Assembly: GCA_910589385.1 (NCBI GenBank)
Contig: CAJUTU010000071.1
Location: forward strand, 1 to 13,876
DNA length: 13,876 nucleotides
Direction of reading: 5' to 3'
Origin: an uncultured Lachnospiraceae bacterium
GTDB lineage: Bacteria > Bacillota > Clostridia > Lachnospirales > Lachnospiraceae
Position 1 is the first letter of the stretch. Every line of letters begins with the position of its first letter. The position numbers and the translations under genes are program-made. The notes below the pieces were generated by a model that was not told the origin of the DNA, ran no database searches, and saw nothing but the letters and a program-made list of their open reading frames with translations. This document shows, piece after piece, positions 6,789 to 13,875 of this stretch.

Positions 6789-7439
6789 ATGGAAATTCAG
6801 AATCTGATCGTATTTTCGATGGAATTACTCGGAACGATTTCATTTGCTGCCTCAGGAGCGATTGTTGGGATCAACCGTGGGATGGATATTTTCGGAGTAT
6901 GTGTGCTGGGGGTGGTCACTGCCGTAGGCGGCGGTATGACACGAGATGTGATCCTCAGGATCGTACCGGGGGCATTGACAAATCCAATCTATGTATTAGT
7001 GGCTGTGTCTACGGCTCTGCTGGTGTTCATCGGCTTGTATTTTAAACGAAATCTGCTGCAGGGAAAGCCTGGGGAATTATATGATAAAGCGATGCTGATA
7101 ATGGACTCCATCGGGCTTGGGATTTTTACCGCAGTGGGTGTTACGACAGGTATCAATACCGGCTATCCGGATAATATGTTTCTTCTAACGTTTCTGAGTA
7201 CGCTGACGGGTGTTGGAGGCGGGCTTTTGCGTGATATGATGGCAGGTGTGCCGCCTTATATTTTTGTAAAACACGTTTATGCCAGCGCATCTGTGATCGG
7301 TGCAATAAGCTGTGCCTGGATTTACAGGGGATTTGGGCAGGTGCCTGCAATGATCATATCTTCCATACTGGTTGTGTTGATCCGTTTTTTGGCAGCACAT
7401 TATCACTGGAATCTGCCGAGGATGAAAAAGGATGTTTGA
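6789..7439 (+). CDS. TRIC / UPF0126 family membrane protein
   Basis: A 216-residue cytoplasmic-membrane protein with about seven hydrophobic helices and two homologous halves, as in bacterial TRIC channels (UPF0126, YicG-like). Each half carries the hallmark glycine motif: GGGMTRD at 47-53 and GGGLLRD at 133-139, both followed by a PGA/PPY turn. Archaeal and bacterial relatives act as monovalent cation channels; some genetic work links relatives to glycine uptake, so the substrate is open. ATG 6789 is chosen over upstream starts because AGGGAG lies 8 bases before it and the first helix then starts directly. A small DUF3006 gene follows 63 bases later, probably co-transcribed. Confidence 0.88.
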   Translation: MEIQNLIVFSMELLGTISFAASGAIVGINRGMDIFGVCVLGVVTAVGGGMTRDVILRIVPGALTNPIYVLVAVSTALLVFIGLYFKRNLLQGKPGELYDKAMLIMDSIGLGIFTAVGVTTGINTGYPDNMFLLTFLSTLTGVGGGLLRDMMAGVPPYIFVKHVYASASVIGAISCAWIYRGFGQVPAMIISSILVVLIRFLAAHYHWNLPRMKKDV

Positions 7440-7502
7440 ACAAGATTATGAAATGAAAAAAATATAAGGGCTGAATGTCGGCGGTTTAGGAGGAACGGAT
7501 TG

Positions 7503-7682
7503 ATGGAATTGATATCATGTGAATATATCGTAGAGCGGATAGATGGAGACTATGCAATGCTGAAAAATCTTCAAGATCCTGATCAGGAATTGAAACAGGT
7601 AGCGCGTGCACTTTTGCCGCCCGAGATAATGGAAGGTACGAAATTAATGTATGAAATGCTCCAGTATCATATTATCGGTTAA
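7503..7682 (+). CDS. Small DUF3006-like protein
   Basis: A 59-residue protein behind a perfect AGGAGG (7488-7493, 9 bases before ATG). The pattern YIVERIDGDYAMLKN followed by an acidic stretch and LLPPEIMEGTKL matches the DUF3006 small beta-rich family (x-V-E-R-x-E-G-x-x-A ... L-P-x-x-x-x-E-G). Its function is unknown. It lies between the TRIC gene and the proS T-box and probably belongs to the TRIC transcript. No clear terminator separates it from the proS promoter. Confidence 0.7.
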   Translation: MELISCEYIVERIDGDYAMLKNLQDPDQELKQVARALLPPEIMEGTKLMYEMLQYHIIG

Positions 7683-7690
7683 TGGATATC

Positions 7691-7719
7691 TTGATATCTG
7701 CTTGATTTTATGGTACAAT
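7691..7719 (+). promoter_or_regulatory. Promoter of the proS T-box transcript
   Basis: TTGATA (7691-7696), 17-bp spacer, TACAAT (7714-7719), immediately upstream of the T-box leader. Confidence 0.75.
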
Positions 7720-7725
7720 CTCTAA

Positions 7726-7996
7726 ACTGGACACAAAAGCTATGATAAGAAATAGTAAGCATCCTGGATTTACAGAGAGAAGGCGGCCGGTGCGAGCCTT
7801 TAATGAACGGATGCCCAACCCGTCTTTGAGCTGTGAGCTGAAATTTCAGTAAGCTTCACCGGGAACTCCCGTTATAGAGTGGCATCGGAATCTGTTTTGA
7901 TGCCTGAGAGTGCGGATTTTATCCGAATTTAGGTGGTACCACGGACTTGCTGCAGTTCGCCCTAAGCTGATGTAATGTCGGCTCAGGGCTTTTTTT
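7726..7996 (+). ncRNA. T-box riboswitch controlling proS
   Basis: A T-box leader that senses uncharged tRNA-Pro and permits read-through into proS. Seen: the AG-bulge region CAGAGAGA (7773-7780), the distal loop GGTGCGAGCC (7789-7798), and the diagnostic T-box bulge AGGTGGTACCACGG (7931-7944), which pairs with the tRNA NCCA end. A terminator follows: GCCCTAAGCTGA (7959-7970) against TCGGCTCAGGGC (7978-7989) and seven T. A proline triplet CCC or CCG at 7819-7822 is the best specifier candidate, but I did not fold Stem I in full. This element accounts for the whole 7683-8039 gap. Confidence 0.93.
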
Positions 7997-8039
7997 GTGT
8001 TCAAAAACAGAGCACTCAAACAAAATGGAGGTTGTCTTT

Positions 8040-9749
8040 ATGAAATTAGAAAAACTTGTCGGAGAGCGTTTCAAGGAAAGGCCGTCAGACTGTATTGTTG
8101 ACAGTCATGCGCTAATGGTGCGCGGCGGATATCTGAAATATGTGGCAAACGGTATCTTTTCATCCTATATGCCGCTGAAAAGAGTCACAAGAAAGATCGA
8201 GCAGATCATCCGTGAAGAGATGGATGCCATTGACGGACAGGAAGTGCAGTTCCCTGTGGTAATGCCGGCATCTTTGTGGCAGGAGTCGGGCAGATATGAC
8301 ATGATCGGCAAAGAGATGGTCCGGTTCCAAGACCGCAGCGGCAGCCCGCTTGTACTTGGAATGACGCATGAAGAAGCGGCGGTCCAGCTTGTGCGTGATT
8401 ACGGGCAGAGTTATATGAAATATCCTTTTATGGTTTATCAGATCCAAACCAAATTCCGGGATGAAGCAAGGCCAAGGGCAGGGCTGATCCGTGTACGTGA
8501 ATTTATGATGAAGGACGCCTATTCCTTCCATACAAGCCAGGAAGACCTGGAAAATTATTATGCAAGGTGCCATAAGGCTTATGAACGGATTTACAAAAGA
8601 GCAGGGTTACCGGGGGTGATATCGGTCGCATCCGATTCCGGCATGATGGGCGGTAATATTTCACATGAGTTTATGCTGCTCACATCTGTCGGAGAAGATT
8701 CAATCGCTATCTGTAAAGAATGCGGATACCGGGCAAATACAGAGGTGGCAGAGTGTATCATCCAGAATCAAAGAAATGAAGCATCTGAGGAGCTGGCTTT
8801 AGTACACACACCGGATATCCATACGATTGAAGAGGTTTGCGCGTTTTTACATTGTGACGAAAAAACTTCCTGTAAGGCGGTTGTTTATCAGCGTAATTTT
8901 GATGACCGCTATATCGTTTTGTTTATCCGCGGCGATCTTGAGGTAAATGAAACCAAGCTCACAAATTATCTGGGCTATGAGATCCATCCGGCAGTAATCA
9001 CTGAGGAATGCGGGCTCCATGCCGGATATATTGGTCCTGTCGGCTTGAATGGTGATTTTGTTGTCCTGTTTGACCGATCACTTGAAGGGATGAATCATCT
9101 TTCCTGCGGGGCAAATGTAAACGAATATCATTACACCGGACTCGACATGGCCCGTGATGTGGAAGGGGCGCAATATCACGATTTTGCCAAGATACAGGAG
9201 GGTGGTATCTGCCCGCATTGCAAAAAGCCGGCCATTTCGATATCCCGCGGTATTGAAGTCGGCAACATTTTCCAGTTAGGCACCAAATACACCAGGTCTA
9301 TGAATATGACTTACATTGATAACAACGGCGAAACACAATATCCGGTTATGGGCTGTTATGGCATCGGTATAGGCAGGCTTGCCGCCTCGATCTGTGAGGC
9401 GCACCATGATGAATATGGTCCGATCTGGCCTGTATCGGTAGCTCCCTGGCAGGTGCATATTTGTGCTGTTCGTTCGGATGATACGGGAGTAAGGGCCTAT
9501 GCTGATAAACTGTATCAGGAACTGCAAAGCAAAGGCGTTGAGGTCATTTATGATGAGCGGGCGGTCAGGGCAGGAGTCATGTTTTCAGATGCCGACCTGC
9601 TCGGCGTTCCGTTCAGAGTTGTTGTCAGCCCACGGAATATGAAACAGGATATTGTCGAAATCGTTTCAAGAGATAAGAGTTTTTCTGCCAGTGTTCCTCT
9701 GGAGACAGCATTGGAAGAGATATTGAAAATACTGTCTGACGCCAGGTGA
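8040..9749 (+). CDS. proS: Proline-tRNA ligase
   Basis: Cytoplasmic class II aminoacyl-tRNA synthetase that charges tRNA-Pro. At 569 residues it has the length of the bacterial ProRS type with an inserted editing domain. Seen: the N-terminal RGGYLKYVANGIFSSYMPL, GMTHEE at 107-112, motif 2 from FRDEARPRAGLIRVREF to about 160, the insertion domain around 225-400 (FLHCDEKTSCKAVV, trans-editing YbaK-like), Cys pairs CKECGY and CPHCKK, motif 3 GCYGIGIGRL, and a C-terminal anticodon-binding domain. ATG 8040 is the start: GGAGG lies 8 bases upstream, whereas the earlier in-frame codon lies within the T-box terminator. It is controlled by that T-box. The gene converges on mutS2, and I found no clear terminator in the 168 bases between them. 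Confidence 0.97.
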   Translation: MKLEKLVGERFKERPSDCIVDSHALMVRGGYLKYVANGIFSSYMPLKRVTRKIEQIIREEMDAIDGQEVQFPVVMPASLWQESGRYDMIGKEMVRFQDRSGSPLVLGMTHEEAAVQLVRDYGQSYMKYPFMVYQIQTKFRDEARPRAGLIRVREFMMKDAYSFHTSQEDLENYYARCHKAYERIYKRAGLPGVISVASDSGMMGGNISHEFMLLTSVGEDSIAICKECGYRANTEVAECIIQNQRNEASEELALVHTPDIHTIEEVCAFLHCDEKTSCKAVVYQRNFDDRYIVLFIRGDLEVNETKLTNYLGYEIHPAVITEECGLHAGYIGPVGLNGDFVVLFDRSLEGMNHLSCGANVNEYHYTGLDMARDVEGAQYHDFAKIQEGGICPHCKKPAISISRGIEVGNIFQLGTKYTRSMNMTYIDNNGETQYPVMGCYGIGIGRLAASICEAHHDEYGPIWPVSVAPWQVHICAVRSDDTGVRAYADKLYQELQSKGVEVIYDERAVRAGVMFSDADLLGVPFRVVVSPRNMKQDIVEIVSRDKSFSASVPLETALEEILKILSDAR

Positions 9750-9917
9750 TCCGCATATGCTTCTGACGGATATGTTGTCTGAGCGCGGCGGAAGACAAGG
9801 GCTGCCGGGAAATGGTATCTGTATACAATATATTGCTGCGGCAATTCATAAACTATGCCATATATTTTATAGATTCTGCCATTTTCCGACAGCCATATAT
9901 GCCTTGGGTTATGAGCT

Positions 9918-11840
9918 TCAACACTCATTTTCGCCGTGCCGGATGGTTTCTTCCGTATATTTTCTCTCCATAGTATGCTTGATCTTCCTGTTTTCAACAG
10001 ATTCAAAAATAATGGAAAAATCATAATCTTCGGGATATAGTTCGGCAGCAGCCACATAGAGTTTTACCCTTTTATGATTGATCCAGATCTTTTTATCCGG
10101 TAATTGTACTCTTAAGACCCCTTTCTCATTGACAGGCTTACATACGATCCCGATCTTCCTGTCAGGATAGACCATCACGCTGTCGCCAGGAGCATATTTT
10201 TTGTGGAGCGCTGTTTTCTGTTTCTGGTGGCTGATCTTAGAGATCCTACTTGTCTTCTTTTTTTGGATGGTGCTGTCATTCTTTTGAAATAGATAAGTGC
10301 CTGACGCTTCATTTCCATATGCAGCTTTCACCGCTGTTTCTAACATTTCATTTGGCATTCCAAGTCGTTCGGCGATATAGAAAGCGCAGCTTTCTCCTGC
10401 TTCTCCGATGACCATCTGATAGGTTGGACTGAGTGTTTTTTTATCAAAAGTCATTCTTGCGTTTATGATATCCGGCGTCTGGTCTGCATATTCTTTTACC
10501 TCTGGATAATGTGTTGTAACAAGAAAAATGGCGCCGCTTTTCCTTAACTCTTCTAATATTGAGATCGCAATTCCCATGCCTTCCACCGGATCGGTCCCGG
10601 AGCCCAGCTCGTCCATGATCACGAAGCTTTCCCTGTTTACTTCACACAATACTTCCAGCACATTTTTAATATGGGCGGAAAATGTGGACAGGTTTTCTGT
10701 AATATCCTGGCCGTCTCCAATGTCGCAAAGATAAGAGCTGTTCATACAGATATCCGCTTCTTTGCAGGTGACATGCAGACCGCACTGCGCCATCATACTA
10801 TTTAGCATAACTGTCTTAATGGCAACCGTTTTGCCGCCGGTATTGGGGCCGGTTATGATAATGCCCCGTGCCTGTTCTCCAATCTCAAATTGCAAAGGCA
10901 CATTGATCGTTTTATCCATCAGCGGATGCCTTGCGTCCTTTAGAAGGATTCTGCGTTCCGTATTTATACGGGGTTCCACTGCATTCAGATCTATGCTCAG
11001 TTTTCCCTTTGAAAAGATAAAATCTAATTTTTCGATCAAAGCGATGTTGTCGTCCATCCCGGGGGCCGATGTGGAAACGAAAGCGGTCAATGTATACAAA
11101 ATGCGGTATATCTCATTTTCTTCATCTATCTTCAAGAGCTGCAATTCTTCATAATATTTCGCGGCGCCTGCCGGTTCTATGAACAATGTGTTTCCGGTAG
11201 CGGATTTATCCATGACACTGCCGGATATTTTGTGTTTATAGTCCTTTTTTACCGGGACGCAGATTCTTCCATTACGCAGAGTACAGTAATTGTCAGCCAT
11301 GTATTCCTTATTGGAATGTAAAACCTGTTCAGCTTTCTGCTTCATTTGTTCTTCACAGAGTCCAATCTTGCTCCGGATCCGGGCAAGCTGCTTAGACGCA
11401 TGGTCGTCTACCGAACTGTTTCGTATCTGCCTGCTGATATCTTCCCGCAGTTCTTCCATTGCATCCAGATTTTCCGAATAATATGCAAGAGGATTGTCAG
11501 ACTGTATTCCCCTTTTCAGATATTTTTTCAGGCGCATGACCGCCGCGAGAGCAGTTTCAAACCGTTCTAACTGATATGGGGTGAGACAGTCTCCCGTCTT
11601 GGCAGCCGTCAGGATTTCCTTTATCTCTGTAACATTTTGCAGAGGCGGCGTCCCAAGTGTTTCAATGAGATTTCTGCTGTCAGTCGTATTTTTGAGCTGC
11701 TTTCTTAGTTCGCTTTCAGACAGTAGGAAAGACGTGTCTCTTATTTTTTCCTTTGCGGTGTCTGTAAGCGCCAGATCCATCCACATCTCTTTTATTTTAT
11801 CAAATTCTATTTGTTTTTCTCTTTTAATTATTTGGCTCAT
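9918..11840 (-). CDS. MutS2-like ATPase lacking the Smr domain
   Basis: A 640-residue MutS-superfamily ATPase of MutS2 type. Seen: an N-terminal MutS core with a long coiled clamp (about 130-180), Walker A GPNTGGKT at 331-338, the DIGDGQDI...LSTFSAH segment at 372-390, Walker B VIMDELGSGTDP from 407, and TTHYPEVKEY. MutS2 proteins usually end in a Smr nuclease domain (about 780 residues in total). Here the chain stops after a KOW/SH3-like segment (APGDSVMVYPDRKIGIV) and a polar tail; this shorter form exists in clostridia. MutS2 acts on recombination intermediates or, in Bacillus, on collided ribosomes; which applies here is unknown. ATG 11840 is chosen because AAAGGA lies 9 bases upstream. 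The long leader with two terminators suggests attenuation. Confidence 0.9.
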   Translation of the reverse strand: MSQIIKREKQIEFDKIKEMWMDLALTDTAKEKIRDTSFLLSESELRKQLKNTTDSRNLIETLGTPPLQNVTEIKEILTAAKTGDCLTPYQLERFETALAAVMRLKKYLKRGIQSDNPLAYYSENLDAMEELREDISRQIRNSSVDDHASKQLARIRSKIGLCEEQMKQKAEQVLHSNKEYMADNYCTLRNGRICVPVKKDYKHKISGSVMDKSATGNTLFIEPAGAAKYYEELQLLKIDEENEIYRILYTLTAFVSTSAPGMDDNIALIEKLDFIFSKGKLSIDLNAVEPRINTERRILLKDARHPLMDKTINVPLQFEIGEQARGIIITGPNTGGKTVAIKTVMLNSMMAQCGLHVTCKEADICMNSSYLCDIGDGQDITENLSTFSAHIKNVLEVLCEVNRESFVIMDELGSGTDPVEGMGIAISILEELRKSGAIFLVTTHYPEVKEYADQTPDIINARMTFDKKTLSPTYQMVIGEAGESCAFYIAERLGMPNEMLETAVKAAYGNEASGTYLFQKNDSTIQKKKTSRISKISHQKQKTALHKKYAPGDSVMVYPDRKIGIVCKPVNEKGVLRVQLPDKKIWINHKRVKLYVAAAELYPEDYDFSIIFESVENRKIKHTMERKYTEETIRHGENEC

Positions 11841-11897
11841 TTTCTGATATCCTTTCATCCTATAAACATTGGTGTGCAAGGTGCTGCCTTACAACGC

Positions 11898-11943
11898 AAA
11901 AAAACCATGGCTGCCCTAAAGAGCATAAGATACCATGGTTTTT
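11898..11943 (-). terminator. Second intrinsic terminator in the mutS2 leader
   Basis: On the minus strand AAAAACCATGG (11943-11933) pairs with CCATGGTTTTT (11910-11900), and T continues to 11898. The loop holds an extra small stem. It stands about 60 bases before the mutS2 start with no promoter visible after it, so it must be read through. It could also act on the plus strand. Confidence 0.85.
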
Positions 11944-11955
11944 CATCTATATAAC

Positions 11956-12064
11956 AAAAAAGGCATGACCATACAGCCACGCTTATCATTATAATATTTC
12001 CAGAAATACATTCCCGAAGGGCATCCTGTCATGCATATCCCCGCGGGACGGACGGAATCCGTCC
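11956..12064 (-). ncRNA. Candidate structured leader or small RNA upstream of mutS2
   Basis: A possible promoter (TTACAA 12097-12092, 16 bp, TATACT 12075-12070) would start an RNA near 12063. That RNA begins with a GGACGG/CCGTCC hairpin, then has CCCGCGGG, a CC-CTTCG-GG loop, TATTT/AAATA, and ends in a terminator: GCGTGGC (11982-11976), 6-base loop, GTCATGC (11969-11963), then six T after one C. GTCATGC can instead pair perfectly with GCATGAC at 12034-12028, enclosing the middle. So two exclusive folds exist. I do not recognise a known riboswitch. It may be an independent RNA of about 105 nt or part of the mutS2 leader. Confidence 0.5.
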
Positions 12065-12174
12065 GGTAAAGTATACCATAATATTAAGCAATTGTAAGGC
12101 GAAAACGTCGACAACTCATGCTGTCAACAAATGGGCAGACTCCTAGTGTGAAACTAAAAATCCCCATGCAATAT

Positions 12175-12213
12175 TTATTTTGCAATTTTCTCCGTTACAA
12201 TTACACTTAACAT
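12175..12213 (-). CDS. Possible 12-residue leader peptide
   Basis: A short ORF, MLSVIVTEKIAK then stop, has a perfect AGGAGG (12226-12221) 7 bases before ATG and lies about 25 nt after the expected transcription start of the strong minus-strand promoter. The ribosome site is better than that of mutS2 itself. This suits a translated leader peptide, although no codon run points to a specific amino acid. It could also be the leftover start of a decayed gene. Confidence 0.4.
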   Translation of the reverse strand: MLSVIVTEKIAK

Positions 12214-12244
12214 GCAAAATCCTCCTAAAACTTAATTTTTTTAA

Positions 12245-12273
12245 ATTCTACATACAAAAGATGACATTGTCAA
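12245..12273 (-). promoter_or_regulatory. Strong minus-strand promoter for the mutS2 leader
   Basis: TTGACA (12273-12268), 17-bp spacer, TAGAAT (12250-12245) on the minus strand. It reads into the leader peptide, the structured segment, both terminators and then mutS2. Its -35 overlaps a plus-strand -35-like box through the palindrome TGACA-T-TGTCA. Confidence 0.75.
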
Positions 12274-12290
12274 GCGTTTTTTCGTATAAT
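12261..12290 (+). promoter_or_regulatory. Upstream plus-strand promoter toward the SDR gene
   Basis: ATGACA (12261-12266), 18-bp spacer, TATAAT (12285-12290). It is divergent from, and overlaps the -35 box of, the mutS2-leader promoter. It would give the SDR gene a 5' leader of about 175 nt. Confidence 0.45.
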
Positions 12291-12411
12291 AAAGCTACGA
12301 TAAGCGAGATTGCCGGGAAAGCTGTGGTAAGATGAGAGGATTATGTCCTATTCCCACATTGTGAAAAGTAACACAAGTTATTAACCGTTGCTGCCAGATG
12401 TTATCCAGTGC

Positions 12412-12441
12412 TTGACAATACTGAATAAATAAGAGTACAAT
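12412..12441 (+). promoter_or_regulatory. Proximal promoter of the SDR gene
   Basis: A perfect TTGACA (12412-12417), 18-bp spacer, TACAAT (12436-12441). It covers the ATG at 12440, which therefore cannot be the start of the SDR protein. Confidence 0.8.
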
Positions 12442-12472
12442 GAGAAAAAGAATTACAGGAGGTTTTCAATAT

Positions 12473-13276
12473 ATGGACAGATTAAAAGACAAAGTTGCGA
12501 TTGTTACCGGCTCTACCAGCGGTATCGGCATCGGTATCGCACATGCTTATGTGGCTGAGGGAGCTAAAGTTATCGTCTGCGGCCGCCGGGTGGAAAAGGG
12601 AGAGGCTGTTGTAGAGGATATCCGTAAAGAGGGCGGCGACGCTTCTTTTCATGCTATGGATATCACGGATCCTGAGAGCATCGAAAAATTAATTTCTGAT
12701 ACAGTAGAAAAATATGGCAAGCTTGATATTTTGGTGAATAATGCGGCCAATCTCGGACTGTCTGACGGCCGGGTGGATGAATTGACCATTGAAATGTGGG
12801 ATGCCATTTTCCAGAGCGACCTGCGGGGGACTTTCTATATTATTAAGTGTGCGCTCCCTCATATGATGAAGAACGCTAACGGCGGTTCCATTGTCAATAT
12901 TGGCTCTATGGCTTCCTGCAGCGGCGATCTTGGCTCTACAGCTTATGCCTGCGCGAAAGCCGGTGTGGACATGCTCACCCAGTCGGTAGCCCTGCAATAT
13001 GGTAAAAATAATATCCGCTGCAACTGCGTGCGCCCGGGCCTGATCGTGACGCCCCAGAATGAACCACGTATTCCACAAGCTTTGAAGGACATTTTCCTGA
13101 GCAATATTATGGTGAACCGCTATGGCTGTCCGGCAGATATTGCCCATGCCTGTGTTTATTTTGGCTCGGATGAAAGCGAATATGTCAGCGGCCAGATCAT
13201 CACTGTGGATGGCGGACTGAATTCCCACACCCCGACTGTGGCACAGTTCCGGGCGATAGGTTCACGTACCTGGTAA
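12473..13276 (+). CDS. SDR-family oxidoreductase, hydroxysteroid-dehydrogenase-like
   Basis: A 267-residue classical short-chain dehydrogenase/reductase. Seen: the cofactor loop TGSTSGIG at 12-19, NNAA at 89-92, Ser145, and the Y158-A-C-A-K162 active site. The usual catalytic Asn of the N-x-x-G position appears to be Asp116 (SDLRGT). An Arg-Arg pair after the second strand (CGRRVEKG) hints at NADP(H) preference. The C-terminal half, including YGKNNIRCNCVRPGLI and a tail beyond the usual VDGG end, resembles gut clostridial 12-alpha hydroxysteroid dehydrogenases. A bile acid or steroid substrate is a guess from this likeness only. ATG 12473 is set by AGGAGG (12457-12462, 10 bases upstream). It has its own promoter and terminator, so it is monocistronic. 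Confidence 0.88.
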   Translation: MDRLKDKVAIVTGSTSGIGIGIAHAYVAEGAKVIVCGRRVEKGEAVVEDIRKEGGDASFHAMDITDPESIEKLISDTVEKYGKLDILVNNAANLGLSDGRVDELTIEMWDAIFQSDLRGTFYIIKCALPHMMKNANGGSIVNIGSMASCSGDLGSTAYACAKAGVDMLTQSVALQYGKNNIRCNCVRPGLIVTPQNEPRIPQALKDIFLSNIMVNRYGCPADIAHACVYFGSDESEYVSGQIITVDGGLNSHTPTVAQFRAIGSRTW

Positions 13277-13285
13277 ATGAATATA

Positions 13286-13329
13286 AAAAAAATCGGTTAT
13301 ACTTTTGGGCAAGTATAACCGATTTTTTT
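13286..13329. terminator. Bidirectional intrinsic terminator after SDR gene
   Basis: A perfect 14-bp stem (13291-13304 with 13311-13324) has a 6-base loop TTGGGC, flanked by a run of A on the left and T on the right. It is the strongest terminator in the window and ends the SDR transcript. Confidence 0.95.
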
Positions 13330-13373
13330 ATAGCATAGCGTGCAAAAAAGTGGGACGGAAGGGTGAAAAGTGA

Positions 13374-13628
13374 CCAGTCAGAAGAAGGTATTTTGCTCAA
13401 TACAAAATATGCGGTACGCGGTCTGGACGTGATGTCGATAAAGAAGCAGAAGCACACTTGACACTGGAGGCCCCGGAAATCATAAGCGTACCGGGAATCA
13501 AGGAATATCCTTTGACTTTGGAATGCAGGATTTTGTATTCTCAGAAACAAGAACTTGAAAAACTTCCGGATGATATAAGAGAAAAGATGTACCCACAGGA
13601 CGTGGACGGAACGTATCCAGCCAATTGA
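13374..13628 (+). pseudogene. Flavin reductase-like C-terminal remnant
   Basis: An open frame with no start codon. From about 13401 it reads CGTRSGRDVDKEAEAHLTLE, then EIISVPGIKEYPLTLECRIL and PDDIREKMYPQDVDG, the C-terminal half of flavin reductase (DIM6/NTAB-like, FMN-binding split-barrel) proteins. The N-terminal half, with most of the FMN site, is missing, as is the final YGEIV-type strand. No ribosome site or promoter precedes it; the strong SDR terminator lies just upstream. The M23-type remnant begins 4 bases after its stop codon. Confidence 0.6.
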
Positions 13629-13631
13629 AAA

Positions 13632-13829
13632 ATGCGAGAACCAATTATCGTTGAATTTCCGCTGCGGGGAGAAGGGTACTCTCTAAATACACCGGGTACA
13701 AGAATCCCGAGTCATGGGACAGATTAATTATATGCTCCTTGTGATAGTACTGTTAGTATTGCCGAAGATGGGTATAAAGAAATGGAAACTATTTTGTACG
13801 ATATCTATTTATATAATGCTAAAACCTGA
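13632..13829 (+). pseudogene. M23-type peptidase remnant with in-frame stop
   Basis: ATG at 13632 opens MREPIIVEFPLRGEGYS, followed by NTPGTRIPSHGTD, which resembles the start of clostridial M23-like (lysostaphin-fold) peptidases. A TAA at 13725 interrupts it. The same frame then resumes with YAPCDSTVSIAEDGYKEME, the section where such proteins have APCDGTV...DG. About 40-45 residues between the two pieces are absent. The frame ends in TGA at 13827, inside the right-hand inverted repeat, so the rest of the domain, including the HxH metal site, is lost. The family assignment is from memory of the pattern and is moderate. Confidence 0.5.
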
Positions 13830-13875
13830 ATTATTCACGGCGGTATAAGCTCGCATAAAATTCGCCGCAGTTATC
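13825..13875. repeat. Right copy of 51-bp terminal inverted repeat
   Basis: The exact reverse complement of bases 1-51. It begins inside the tail of the peptidase remnant and provides that frame's stop codon, so the repeat or its parent element probably cut into that gene. Confidence 0.9.

Noticed and set aside
9750..9917. Terminator between convergent proS and mutS2
   Set aside because: Only weak hairpins without T runs were found (for example TTGC-TGCG-GCAA), so none is called.
12084..12167. 27-residue minus-strand frame in the mutS2 leader
   Set aside because: No ribosome site precedes its ATG, and it overlaps the possible promoter of the structured RNA.
12343..12384. Short plus-strand peptide frame (MSYSHIVKS...) before the SDR gene
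   Set aside because: The ribosome site is too close to the start codon and nothing else supports translation.
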